From positions 1 to 17,320 of the forward strand of contig DHJK01000049.1 in NCBI GenBank assembly GCA_002404295.1: DNA of 17,320 nucleotides, in the 5' to 3' direction. Below are positions 1-7,540 of this stretch, piece by piece (positions within the stretch are counted from its first letter, which is position 1; each line of letters opens with the position of its first letter). A program made the translations under genes and the position numbers. Under the pieces are notes generated by a model that saw only the letters and a program-made list of their open reading frames with translations, ran no database searches and was not told the DNA's origin. The stretch is from Legionellales bacterium UBA4722 (GTDB lineage: Bacteria > Pseudomonadota > Gammaproteobacteria > DSM-16500).

Positions 1-28
1 ATTTAATATATATTTGATCATTTTAAAG

Positions 29-86
29 TATAATTTAAATTACCTCCTATACTTAAATTACACAGACATAGTTAGCGTGGAGGTAA
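29..86 (+). promoter_or_regulatory. Leader of the first gene: -10-like box and SD-sequestering inverted repeat
   Basis: A consensus TATAAT lies at 29-34 and a TATACT at 48-53; neither has a good -35 at 16-18 bases. A very strong SD (GGAGGT, 79-84) sits six bases before the ATG. TTACCTCC at 40-47 is the exact reverse complement of GGAGGTAA at 79-86, so an mRNA starting near 40 could hide its SD in an 8-bp stem with a 31-base loop. If transcription starts from the 48-53 box, the left arm is not transcribed and the pairing has no meaning. The repeat is seen; control by it is inferred. Confidence 0.4.
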
Positions 87-90
87 GTTT

Positions 91-1515
91 ATGGCAACCC
101 CAGCAAATAAAAAATCCATTGTTAAAGATGATGTAAATAAAGACTCTGTTGAATTAGAAGATATGAGCTCTACCGCAGCTCCTTTTAATGCGAAAGCACG
201 TGTCATGCTGAAGGAACTTGATAAAGCCATTTTTGCAGCTAAGGTTAATGCATTTGGAGTAGGTGAGACAATTCAAAAAAAAGTTTGGAATGCTAAGTCA
301 GAAGTATTTGAGGTAGTAAAAAGAACAGGCGTCACCAAAACAATGTACGATGTTCATTCGGAAATTATGAAAGCGATCGAAAAAGATAATATGGCAGATT
401 ATCTTCGATGTATTGCAAAAATTGAAGCGATACTAAATGTTAAAGTTTCCGAACATGATCCCAAAAAAGCATCAGATACAATCGAATTCTATCAAAGCTT
501 AGGTGACCAAGTTAATGCATTTAAAAAGGATAATAGTGACATCATACAAGGGAACCAAGAATATCAAGAAGCATTTGATGAATTAGATTTTGACCTGCGA
601 GTACGTGGCGACTTAAAAAATGGTGCGGAATATTTGAAATATAAAGAAGCGTTAGCGCTGCAAGAAGAAGGCCTGAGACGTACGCAGTCTTTTATGGAAG
701 AAAATCGCAGTCATTTAGTTATGGATGGTACAGCTGATATTTTAGCAGACACTGTTAACTGTATTCTACAAACGTATCAAGGAAAAGATTTAGCTACATA
801 CTATGCACGCGCAAAAGACATTATTAACAATCACTGCCCTTCTTTAGATAAGGAGCAAAAAGAGAGTGCATTGATTGCTTTTAAAACATTAGTTGAGAAA
901 CATGAAGTTGTGATGAATAAAATAGAAAAGCAGTGGAAGGATTTTTATGTTCGCACTGCTCTTGCTATCGTATCATCTATAGCCGCCCCTTTGGTCGGGG
1001 TAGGTGCTGGCGCAGGCTTAGTACAAAATGCGTCTACTATTGTAGGTGGAATAGCAACAGGCGGTGGCTTGATCGCATCTGAAATCAGCACTGAAGGACG
1101 TCTTATGAACGTTCAACCGAGCGCGAGACCAGAAGATACTGCAGCAGCATTGTGGGAAAAGAAAGGTTCCTTAGCTGCAACAGGGGCACAAACTGTAACA
1201 GGTATAGTATTAAGCCTGACAATACCGCCTGTTGCAGCAGCATTTGGAGGAGTGCAATTTGTTAAATCTATCATTCAAATTGGTGGAACCGCAGCAAAAG
1301 AAACCGATATCTTAGCTGCAAGACAACAAGAGTCAGTGAAATTACTAGGCGAAAACACGCGCAAATACAAAAATTTTAAAGCAGACGGTAAAGAGATGGA
1401 ACCAATGCAGGCACGAGCTAGCAAGCAAGGAATGTTTAAACCAGCAGGAACTGTTGCTCAGAATGATCCATCTAAACAACTAATACACAGTGCTTCTAAT
1501 AAAAAAATACGCTAA
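91..1515 (+). CDS. Unrecognised 474-residue protein with two glycine-rich hydrophobic hairpins
   Basis: I do not recognise a family. The ATG at 91 follows a near-perfect SD (GGAGGT, six-base spacing), so the start is firm. Residues 1-285 are charged and look mostly alpha-helical, with several stretches able to form coiled coils (about 36-115, 155-205 and 255-288). Two Ala/Gly-rich hydrophobic regions follow, about 289-330 and 359-401, each long enough for a pair of membrane-crossing or inserting helices. The tail (about 405-474) is polar and basic, ending in SASNKKIR. There is no N-terminal signal peptide. Soluble helices followed by late hydrophobic hairpins also occur in secreted effectors of intracellular bacteria and in pore-forming proteins, but no motif proves either. 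The gene stands alone and converges on the GGDEF-EAL gene, with a 53-base gap and no convincing terminator. Codon use matches its neighbours. Confidence 0.85.
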   Translation: MATPANKKSIVKDDVNKDSVELEDMSSTAAPFNAKARVMLKELDKAIFAAKVNAFGVGETIQKKVWNAKSEVFEVVKRTGVTKTMYDVHSEIMKAIEKDNMADYLRCIAKIEAILNVKVSEHDPKKASDTIEFYQSLGDQVNAFKKDNSDIIQGNQEYQEAFDELDFDLRVRGDLKNGAEYLKYKEALALQEEGLRRTQSFMEENRSHLVMDGTADILADTVNCILQTYQGKDLATYYARAKDIINNHCPSLDKEQKESALIAFKTLVEKHEVVMNKIEKQWKDFYVRTALAIVSSIAAPLVGVGAGAGLVQNASTIVGGIATGGGLIASEISTEGRLMNVQPSARPEDTAAALWEKKGSLAATGAQTVTGIVLSLTIPPVAAAFGGVQFVKSIIQIGGTAAKETDILAARQQESVKLLGENTRKYKNFKADGKEMEPMQARASKQGMFKPAGTVAQNDPSKQLIHSASNKKIR

Positions 1516-1568
1516 TTTTTTACGTTGACGCATCAAAACAACCGCCTCGAAAAATAAAGGCAGCGCTG

Positions 1569-2435
1569 CTACACAACAATATCAATGGGCATTGGATTAG
1601 CAAAAAGCTTGCCTTGCATGATATCGCAACCCATTGCTACCAATAATTCTTTTTGCTTTTCAGTATCAACACCATCGGCAACAATTTTAATTTGAAGCTC
1701 ATGCGAAAGTGTAATAAGCATATGAATCACAGCTTCATTTTGTCGACGAGTCTCTTCATTTTGCACAAGTTTGCTATCAATTTTTAAGTAATCAATAGGT
1801 AATTGAGTAAGCTTTTTCAAGGCAAAAACTCCTAAAGTAAGAACACTGAATGCGATTTGAATTCCCTGATTATGCGATAAAGATAAAATACTTTCCAATA
1901 AATCAGCCTTTGCAAGAATATTGTCTCCGATAATTTCAAAAACAATTTGGTTTGGCTGGATTTGATATTCTTTTAATTTTTGCGATAGGGTTTGATTAAA
2001 TTGTGTATCGATGACTTGATCTATGGTCACACCCAACACTAGTTTTCTAGGCGTAAAACCATCTTGATGCCATTTGTTAAATTGCATTGTTGTATTACGC
2101 AATAACCACTCACCAATTTCTACAGTTTTTTTACAATTAGAAGCCACTTTTAAAAATTCAGAAAATGAAACTATTCCATATTTAGAAAACTGTATAAATG
2201 GAATTGCTTGAACAGACACCACTTCGTTTGTTTTTACATTAATCTGAGAGCAGTACTGAATTGATAATTTTTGCAAATAATCAGGGCTAGTGAAAACAGA
2301 ACGTAAGTCTAACTCACGTTGTCCTAATGCATGCATTTCTTGACGAAAGAACTGATACTTTCCTGTGCCTTGTGCTTTCGCTTGCAGTAAAGCTTCGTTT
2401 GCATTTTTTAATAATGTTCTGGGGATCAGTACCAT
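1569..2435 (-). CDS. C-terminal part of the split protein: end of GGDEF plus degenerate EAL domain
   Basis: The frame is open from 2435, but the first residues (MVLIPRT) are an out-of-frame reading of the GGDEF codons for DGTDPQN, and no SD precedes that ATG, so it is probably not a real start. Authentic sequence begins at about LLKNANEALLQAK. The EAL fold is recognisable by FEIIGD (ELTES position), LKIDSKL, VADGVDTEKQ and MQGKLFANPMP. The Glu of the EAL triplet and the Asp pair of the DDFGTG loop are missing, so phosphodiesterase activity is unlikely. Confidence 0.6.
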   Translation of the reverse strand: MVLIPRTLLKNANEALLQAKAQGTGKYQFFRQEMHALGQRELDLRSVFTSPDYLQKLSIQYCSQINVKTNEVVSVQAIPFIQFSKYGIVSFSEFLKVASNCKKTVEIGEWLLRNTTMQFNKWHQDGFTPRKLVLGVTIDQVIDTQFNQTLSQKLKEYQIQPNQIVFEIIGDNILAKADLLESILSLSHNQGIQIAFSVLTLGVFALKKLTQLPIDYLKIDSKLVQNEETRRQNEAVIHMLITLSHELQIKIVADGVDTEKQKELLVAMGCDIMQGKLFANPMPIDIVV

Positions 2436-3015
2436 CTAATGGATAAATTGCAACACCCACATTCGCATTAATATAAATATTTTCATTATTGATATTAAAA
2501 GGTAAAACAATATTATCTAATATACGTTGCGCTACATAGACTGCTGTTTCTGGTAAAGATAATTGTGGTAATAAGAAAATAAACATATTGCCAGCGAAAC
2601 GCGTCATTGTATCAATTTGACGTATGATGCCTTGCATTCTTTTAGCCACTTCTTGTAATAACTTGTCACCAGTACCGTAACCTTTTTGTTCGTTAACAAG
2701 ATGAAAATCGCTAATATTCATTAGGATGATCGCAAATGATTTTTCAAAGCGCTTACTTTGATTGACTGTTTGCTGCAATCTATCCTCAAACGCTTCACGA
2801 CCAGGCAATCCCGTTAGTGCATCTAATGTTATTTCACCAGAAAATTCGCTGTTTAAACTGGACAATCCTATTGAAAACTCTGCAGACTGATTTTGCTGCA
2901 CTTTCTTTTCATCAACGGGTGTGGGTTGTTTCAATCTATCTAATTCAGCTTTAAATTTAAAGCAGGTATAGACTGACACTGCGGAGATGACCATTAATAT
3001 AAAACTGAATAACAT
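2314..3015 (-). CDS. N-terminal part of the split protein: membrane helix plus most of the GGDEF domain
   Basis: This is the frame used from the SD-supported ATG at 3015. Residues 2-20 form a membrane anchor, and DALTGLPGREAF (65-76) marks the start of the GGDEF domain. Residues 1-203 are genuine. After Ile-Ile-Lys at 201-203 the frame leaves the family consensus and the last 30 residues are frameshift junk rich in Arg, Ser and Cys. If translated as is, the product lacks the end of GGDEF and all of EAL. Confidence 0.6.
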   Translation of the reverse strand: MLFSFILMVISAVSVYTCFKFKAELDRLKQPTPVDEKKVQQNQSAEFSIGLSSLNSEFSGEITLDALTGLPGREAFEDRLQQTVNQSKRFEKSFAIILMNISDFHLVNEQKGYGTGDKLLQEVAKRMQGIIRQIDTMTRFAGNMFIFLLPQLSLPETAVYVAQRILDNIVLPFNINNENIYINANVGVAIYPLDGTDPQNIIKKCKRSFTASESTRHRKVSVLSSRNACIRTT

Positions 3016-3113
3016 AGTTGTTCCCTCAAAATTATCTTACACTAAAATAATATGTATCACACCACTGCAGCATCTTTCACTATCTAACGTAAATTTTTTA
3101 ACCTATAACACCT
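3016..3113 (-). promoter_or_regulatory. Gap between the M50 gene and the GGDEF-EAL gene: SD and weak promoter candidate
   Basis: The SD (GAGGGA on the minus strand, + strand 3022-3027) lies six bases before the ATG at 3015. On the minus strand a GATACA, a 16-base spacer and a GATAAT could be a poor sigma-70 promoter. I see no GC-rich hairpin plus T-run ending the operon, so read-through from the M50 gene is possible. Confidence 0.25.
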
Positions 3114-5291
3114 TCAAAACCCTGCTTCGCGAACCAAAACTGTTTTTAATTTATAAAATACCGATGCACTATATGCATTTGGCTTTGTGTTAATATAGAC
3201 AGTGCCGCGTTCAACTTGATTTATTTTAGTTGGCTTTTGTATCGTTAATAAAACACGAAAAGCTGAATCGACAGGGACATATTCACCTTCGTCCGTATAA
3301 AATGTTGCAATATCGCCGCCTAGATCGCTCGCATTGTAGCATTCTGTATCTACAATCATGCTGTCTTTTTTGTCATGTTGCAGGCCTTTTGAATAAGAAC
3401 AGCTCAGCTTATTTGCATTGATTATTTCAATGGCAGCCACTTTAACAGGAAGTGCTGGCCTGCTAATATCATTAGGATAAAAATAACCTGTAAAACCTAC
3501 TTTCAGTTTATTAATATCTTGCTGGGATACAAACGCCTCAACTTCTACCTTCGCAGGGTCAATAACATCACCGAGTATTTCTTCTTTCATTACTACTGTA
3601 CCTGGATATAGCTCAGGTGCAATATCCAAAATAATACCATCAAATGGAACCGTCAATGTATACTTGGAGCGCAGATTCATGAGTTTATTATACTTTGCCT
3701 GATCTTTATTAATGTCAGACAATAATATACTTCTTTGCCCTACATAAGTGGGATCAATCGCAGCTCTGCGTAATTCGCTTATTTTTCTTTGATAATCTAG
3801 CTGAATTTGACGCAAAGCGTGATCTAGCACGGTTGATTGTAATTGAATAATGGGTTGATTCGCTTTGATTGCACTACCCACTTCTGGTGGTTTTTTTATG
3901 ATAACCGCATCCGTAGGTGCGATTAAAATTTGATGCGCATAGCTCAGAGTTGCAGGCACTTTAATGGTTTCATTGATAGGTAAAAAAACGAGTAATAAAA
4001 GAAGAATCGCAAAAAAACATGTTAATTTTGTTCGTGTATTAAAAGTAAATTTATCTTTAAGCACTATCCAAGTTTGTATTTCTGTAACAATGGGACCCAG
4101 AATAAAATAATAAACTTCAACGGCAAATAGAATAATGCCTACCACCTTAATAAAAAAGTGATAAACCAATAGCGCAATACCAAAATAAATAGATAATCTA
4201 TAAATCCATGTAATCAATGAATAAGCAACTAAGAAGCGATGACGCTCCGGAGAAAATTTTTCAGGTGGCGGGTCTGGCCAGTTAAACAACCATCGTCGTA
4301 ATTGCCAGCGTGTCAATGCAAATGCCCGAGGCTGTAAATTAGGCATATTAATATAATCTGCCAGAACATAATAACCATCAAAGCGCATGAATGGGCTAAC
4401 ATTGATCAGCAAACTTGCCATCCAGTTTATCGTAATTGCGACATAACAGATGGATTGAATAGTTATGTTATGCACATTACACCATATGAGAGCTGCAATA
4501 ATGGTGACATAGGTTTCTACCCAAATGCCTGCAAGAGCTATGCGAAGTCTTTGTTTGCTATTGAGAGACCAACTTAATGTTGTGTCTGTATATAAAACTG
4601 GCCAAAAAACAAGAAATGCAACTCCCAAAGCGGGCACAGGAACACCATACCGTCTACACATATAGGCATGGCCAAGCTCATGACATAATTTAGCGATCAT
4701 GTATGCTATAAAAGCAAAAAATAATCCTTGCCAAGTAAATATAGATCTAAATGTATGGGTAAATTCCTCCCATTGATGACCAAGCTGATAAAGAGCAATG
4801 ATGGCTAGAGCGATCATCACATAAAGTAATGCACGGCTAAATATCCAATCACCAATGCGCTTGGTGCGCACAAGAAAATTATCCGGATGCACAAGTGGAA
4901 TTTTAAAAAAAAGATAATAACTAATAAGCCAATGAAACAAGTTATCGTTTTTAAAAATTTTTTGTTCTTTAGCGCGTTGATAAATGTGATAACCACTTTG
5001 TTGAATTAGATAGTTATGTATAAGAAATTTCAACAGGCTCTCAACATCATTGATATCAATATTTAATGTTGTTTCATTATGCACAGCATTCACAATAGCA
5101 TCTGCATCACCCAAATACCAACGCTCTAATATTTCATATTCAACCCAGCCAATAATAAAAAATTTATTTCTGCCGGAATCATGTATGAGCCATTGTGGTT
5201 TACCATCTTTATCGTAATCGCTAAACGCAAACGTAATCCCTTTACGCAGCATTGGCACTTTGAGTGGCTTAGATTCCATTGATGATGTCAT
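3114..5291 (-). CDS. M50 site-2-protease-like membrane protein fused to a HlyD-like adaptor domain, with a PqqD/RRE-like N terminus
   Basis: A 725-residue inner-membrane protein. Residues 17-100 resemble the PqqD/RiPP-recognition winged helix (WLIHDSGRNKFFIIG, then a helical part ending LLKFLIHNYLI). Several membrane helices follow (about 152-170, 186-203, 252-273, 282-298, 355-400 and 423-440). The zinc-protease motif HELGH is at 204-208 and the third ligand is in NVSPFMRFDGYY (Asp305), so the M50 site looks intact. After the last helix, residues 443-690 form a HlyD/biotinyl-lipoyl-like periplasmic domain: VGSAIKANQPIIQL begins the lipoyl half, residues 488-545 are the helical hairpin, and VPFDGII starts the second half. 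The ATG directly follows the stop of the preceding gene (TAAATG), with AGGAA five bases upstream, so translation is probably coupled. It is last in the operon, where a type I system would be expected to have its ABC transporter. Expected role: an inner-membrane component that processes or passes on the exported giant protein. The substrate is inferred. Confidence 0.87.
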   Translation of the reverse strand: MTSSMESKPLKVPMLRKGITFAFSDYDKDGKPQWLIHDSGRNKFFIIGWVEYEILERWYLGDADAIVNAVHNETTLNIDINDVESLLKFLIHNYLIQQSGYHIYQRAKEQKIFKNDNLFHWLISYYLFFKIPLVHPDNFLVRTKRIGDWIFSRALLYVMIALAIIALYQLGHQWEEFTHTFRSIFTWQGLFFAFIAYMIAKLCHELGHAYMCRRYGVPVPALGVAFLVFWPVLYTDTTLSWSLNSKQRLRIALAGIWVETYVTIIAALIWCNVHNITIQSICYVAITINWMASLLINVSPFMRFDGYYVLADYINMPNLQPRAFALTRWQLRRWLFNWPDPPPEKFSPERHRFLVAYSLITWIYRLSIYFGIALLVYHFFIKVVGIILFAVEVYYFILGPIVTEIQTWIVLKDKFTFNTRTKLTCFFAILLLLLVFLPINETIKVPATLSYAHQILIAPTDAVIIKKPPEVGSAIKANQPIIQLQSTVLDHALRQIQLDYQRKISELRRAAIDPTYVGQRSILLSDINKDQAKYNKLMNLRSKYTLTVPFDGIILDIAPELYPGTVVMKEEILGDVIDPAKVEVEAFVSQQDINKLKVGFTGYFYPNDISRPALPVKVAAIEIINANKLSCSYSKGLQHDKKDSMIVDTECYNASDLGGDIATFYTDEGEYVPVDSAFRVLLTIQKPTKINQVERGTVYINTKPNAYSASVFYKLKTVLVREAGF

Positions 5292-6665
5292 TTAAATTCC
5301 TAATGTTCCCCGTATAGCTTGAATAGGACGTCTCAAGAAATAATAAATCAAAGGCACATAGTGAGTATAAATTTTCACTGTGCCTTGTGCACCAATTTGC
5401 GGTAGAGGACTTGATTTATCAAAGTCAGCTGCGAATTGATATGACAATACTTTATTGGGCATCAACTTAGCATTGTAGCCCAATGTTTTAATTGAAACAG
5501 GAAGCGGTACAAATTGGCCATACATAAAAAAATCACCTTTATCACCGATTGACAAGCTCATCGAATTAGTGACTGGAAGAACAATTTTTAATTCAACTTG
5601 GTTCGGGTCTGCGACGACTAAAATGCGCTCACCCGTTTGCACGGGCTGCCCCACCCAATCTTCTTTACTTTCAAATATAACAATACCTGATATTGGACTT
5701 TTTATTTCAGTTTTTGCCAATAATTCATTTGCATAATCCAGATTTGATTTATCAATTGCTAACTGCGCTTGAATAATGGGTATTTCCAAACGGCTTTCTT
5801 TATGCTCAAAACCTTCATTTATTGCAGTGCGCAATCTTGCTTGTGTTAATAAAAAATCTTTTTTGCTAACATCCGCTGCAGCTTCTAGATCGGTTTTATC
5901 CATCGTTAATAAAAGTTGTCCCGCTTTTACTCTATCACCCGGTTTAACATTAAATGATTTAATAACACCTTGCATAGGTGAATTAATTAGCATCTGCATT
6001 TTATTAGGCACGACTGTGCCATCTGCAAAAATAGATAGACGCGTCGGGAAAAGTAGAATGCAAACAAGAATAATACCTACGCCTGTCAAATAACGTTTTT
6101 GCTTAATGATTTCCCATGAAGGAAGTTTTCTGGGTTGGGCTAATATAAGCCAAGTATATTGATAGCTCTCTATCAACCAACTTAGCATTTTCACTTCTGC
6201 TTCAGTGAAAGCTGTCTCTCTAAAAAAAACAAGTCCACCCGTTAGTTGTTTTGACTTATTTAAAAAGGGACACCAGAGCATGTAATAGGGCAACACATCA
6301 GGCCAATCTGATTCAGGTGTTTGGTGGGTCTCGTCTGTATTTTTGTTAAATGTCTCAAAATCGAGTTGATGCACTTCATTTTCTAACGGAGTACGGCGAA
6401 TTTTATTAATGGTATGGAGCACCCATTGATTAGCAGGCGCATGCAAATCAATTTCTGCGGTGCCTGATTGCGCCACAAGATAAGTACCTATCAAGTCTTT
6501 AAACTGCCACAAATATGCCGTGTGATACGGCATAAGACGATGTGTCTCATTCGTACTAAAAAAACCAAATTCACGAATATTCGTTAGCTTTCTCACTTCT
6601 TCGTCCAAGACGAGTAAAGTAGCTAACCCTTCTATTTGTGTCTGTGTATGTTCATTCACGGGCAT
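5292..6665 (-). CDS. HlyD-family membrane adaptor with N-terminal GAF-like domain
   Basis: A 457-residue protein. Residues 12-165 look like a GAF fold: helix LATLLVLDEEVRKL, a central LPYYMLWCPFLNK, then LTGGLVFFRETAFTEAEVKMLSWL, a typical last strand and closing helix of GAF domains. One membrane helix follows (about 191-213). Then comes a membrane-fusion-protein body: SPMQGVIKSFNVKPGDRVKAG (lipoyl half, 229-249), a helical hairpin (about 258-320), IKSPISGIVIF (321-331), and a beta-barrel region to about 435. The GAF domain would be cytoplasmic and the adaptor periplasmic, so a cytoplasmic signal could tune a trans-envelope channel. The start lies two bases after the previous stop; the SD is weak, consistent with coupling. 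It differs from classical HlyD in its large cytoplasmic head. Confidence 0.87.
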   Translation of the reverse strand: MPVNEHTQTQIEGLATLLVLDEEVRKLTNIREFGFFSTNETHRLMPYHTAYLWQFKDLIGTYLVAQSGTAEIDLHAPANQWVLHTINKIRRTPLENEVHQLDFETFNKNTDETHQTPESDWPDVLPYYMLWCPFLNKSKQLTGGLVFFRETAFTEAEVKMLSWLIESYQYTWLILAQPRKLPSWEIIKQKRYLTGVGIILVCILLFPTRLSIFADGTVVPNKMQMLINSPMQGVIKSFNVKPGDRVKAGQLLLTMDKTDLEAAADVSKKDFLLTQARLRTAINEGFEHKESRLEIPIIQAQLAIDKSNLDYANELLAKTEIKSPISGIVIFESKEDWVGQPVQTGERILVVADPNQVELKIVLPVTNSMSLSIGDKGDFFMYGQFVPLPVSIKTLGYNAKLMPNKVLSYQFAADFDKSSPLPQIGAQGTVKIYTHYVPLIYYFLRRPIQAIRGTLGI

Positions 6666-6667
6666 AA

Positions 6668-7540
6668 TTATTTAGTACTTTTCTGTGGTTTACTTAATGG
6701 GTTATCAGGGAAGTTAGCTTGACCACTCATCCCTGGTAATAAAGTTGGATCTGAAGGTACCACTGTTGCAATTATTTTCACTGATTGGCTCACAGGCTCA
6801 ATCTGTGGATTAATTTTGGTAATCTTTGCAGGAAGAGTTTTCTTCGTTTCATTAATGTGTACCTCAAAAACAGATCCTACATGCAACCAAGACAACCAAG
6901 TTGACGGTATTTGCACTTCAAATTGTAAATTTTCTATATTAACTATTTTTAACAGCGGATCACCTGCTTTAACACTCTCATGCGCATGTACCATCACGTC
7001 AGCAACTGCACCATTAAATGGCGCTTTAATGGTGCACTTATCAACAATAGCGCGAAGCTTATCGACATCGGCATTGGCGCTTTCGGCATCGGCATTTGCC
7101 TTTGTAAGTTCAAATTCACTTAATGAACCATATGATTGTAGTTTTTTAGCAGCTTTTTGCGCCATCAAGGTCTCCATTTGCTGCGCAAGTGCTTTTTTTA
7201 AATCGGCTTGTTGTAAACGACAATCCAGTTGCAACAAAATGTCACCGATTTGAAACTGACTACCTTCCTTTACCGCGATATCGGCTACCACTGCTGCTGT
7301 TTCACTGGAAAAGGTGACTTCATCACTGGGTTTAATCACAACGTATTCAGGTGTATTACTTCCGATGGATAATAATAAATTATCGGATGGAGAAGGCAAG
7401 GATGCGGGCAAGTCATTTGAGGCCGCATTAGCCATAGATACCAGTGATATACTTAACAAACAAGAAGCTATAAAAAACTTTTGAGTGTTTAGATTAAGGA
7501 TTGTTATTACCTTGATACAATAGTGAATTATCCTGTCCAT
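6668..7540 (-). CDS. Periplasmic adaptor (membrane fusion protein, RND/HlyD type)
   Basis: A 290-residue protein. I chose the ATG at 7540 because AAGGA lies five bases upstream (+ strand 7546-7550); the longer reading from 7567 starts with TTG and has no SD. A signal peptide with an unusually long 20-residue front runs to about residue 39 (SISLVSMANA, then AS). The mature protein has a lipoyl half (KEGSQFQIGDILLQLD, 91-106), a short alpha-hairpin (about 108-165), KAPFNGAVADVMVHAHESVKAG (172-193) and a beta barrel ending in LLPGMSGQANF. This is the standard membrane-fusion-protein order, but the hairpin is short. Two cysteines, 107 and 169, flank the hairpin and could form a disulfide. It overlaps the TolC gene by 13 bases. 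Expected role: bridging the inner-membrane adaptors and the outer-membrane channel. Confidence 0.88.
   Translation of the reverse strand: MDRIIHYCIKVITILNLNTQKFFIASCLLSISLVSMANAASNDLPASLPSPSDNLLLSIGSNTPEYVVIKPSDEVTFSSETAAVVADIAVKEGSQFQIGDILLQLDCRLQQADLKKALAQQMETLMAQKAAKKLQSYGSLSEFELTKANADAESANADVDKLRAIVDKCTIKAPFNGAVADVMVHAHESVKAGDPLLKIVNIENLQFEVQIPSTWLSWLHVGSVFEVHINETKKTLPAKITKINPQIEPVSQSVKIIATVVPSDPTLLPGMSGQANFPDNPLSKPQKSTK

Larger units (their letters stand above)
1569..3015 (-). pseudogene. Membrane-anchored degenerate GGDEF-EAL protein, split by a +1 frameshift in an A6 run
   Basis: Read with one A removed from the six-T run at 2404-2409 (six A in the mRNA), this becomes a single 481-residue protein: one N-terminal membrane helix (about 2-20), a linker, a GGDEF domain (about 62-225) and an EAL domain (about 240-481). 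The repaired junction gives DGTDPQNIIKNANEALLQAK, a normal GGDEF-domain C terminus, which pins the shift to the A run. Both active sites are degenerate. GGDEF is AGNMF (141-145), the EAL signature reads VQAI, and the DDFGTG loop reads FSVLTLG, although KID, DTEKQ and MQGKLFANPMP are recognisable. Synthesis or hydrolysis of c-di-GMP is therefore unlikely; nucleotide binding is possible. The ATG at 3015 has an SD, GAGGGA, six bases upstream. Possible causes are a sequencing error, true decay, or rescue by polymerase slippage. It lies 98 bases downstream of the M50 gene on the same strand. Confidence 0.8.

Noticed and set aside
14..34. TTGATC plus TATAAT as a complete promoter
   Set aside because: The spacer is only nine bases, so only the -10-like box was kept.
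1560..1569. Palindrome GCAGCGCTGC as a terminator between convergent genes
   Set aside because: It is self-complementary but leaves almost no loop, overlaps the stop codon of the minus-strand gene, and the following T-rich stretch is interrupted.
2987..3421. Plus-strand frames of 68 and 63 codons over the GGDEF/M50 boundary
   Set aside because: They run antisense to well-supported genes, lack convincing start signals and have no recognisable product.
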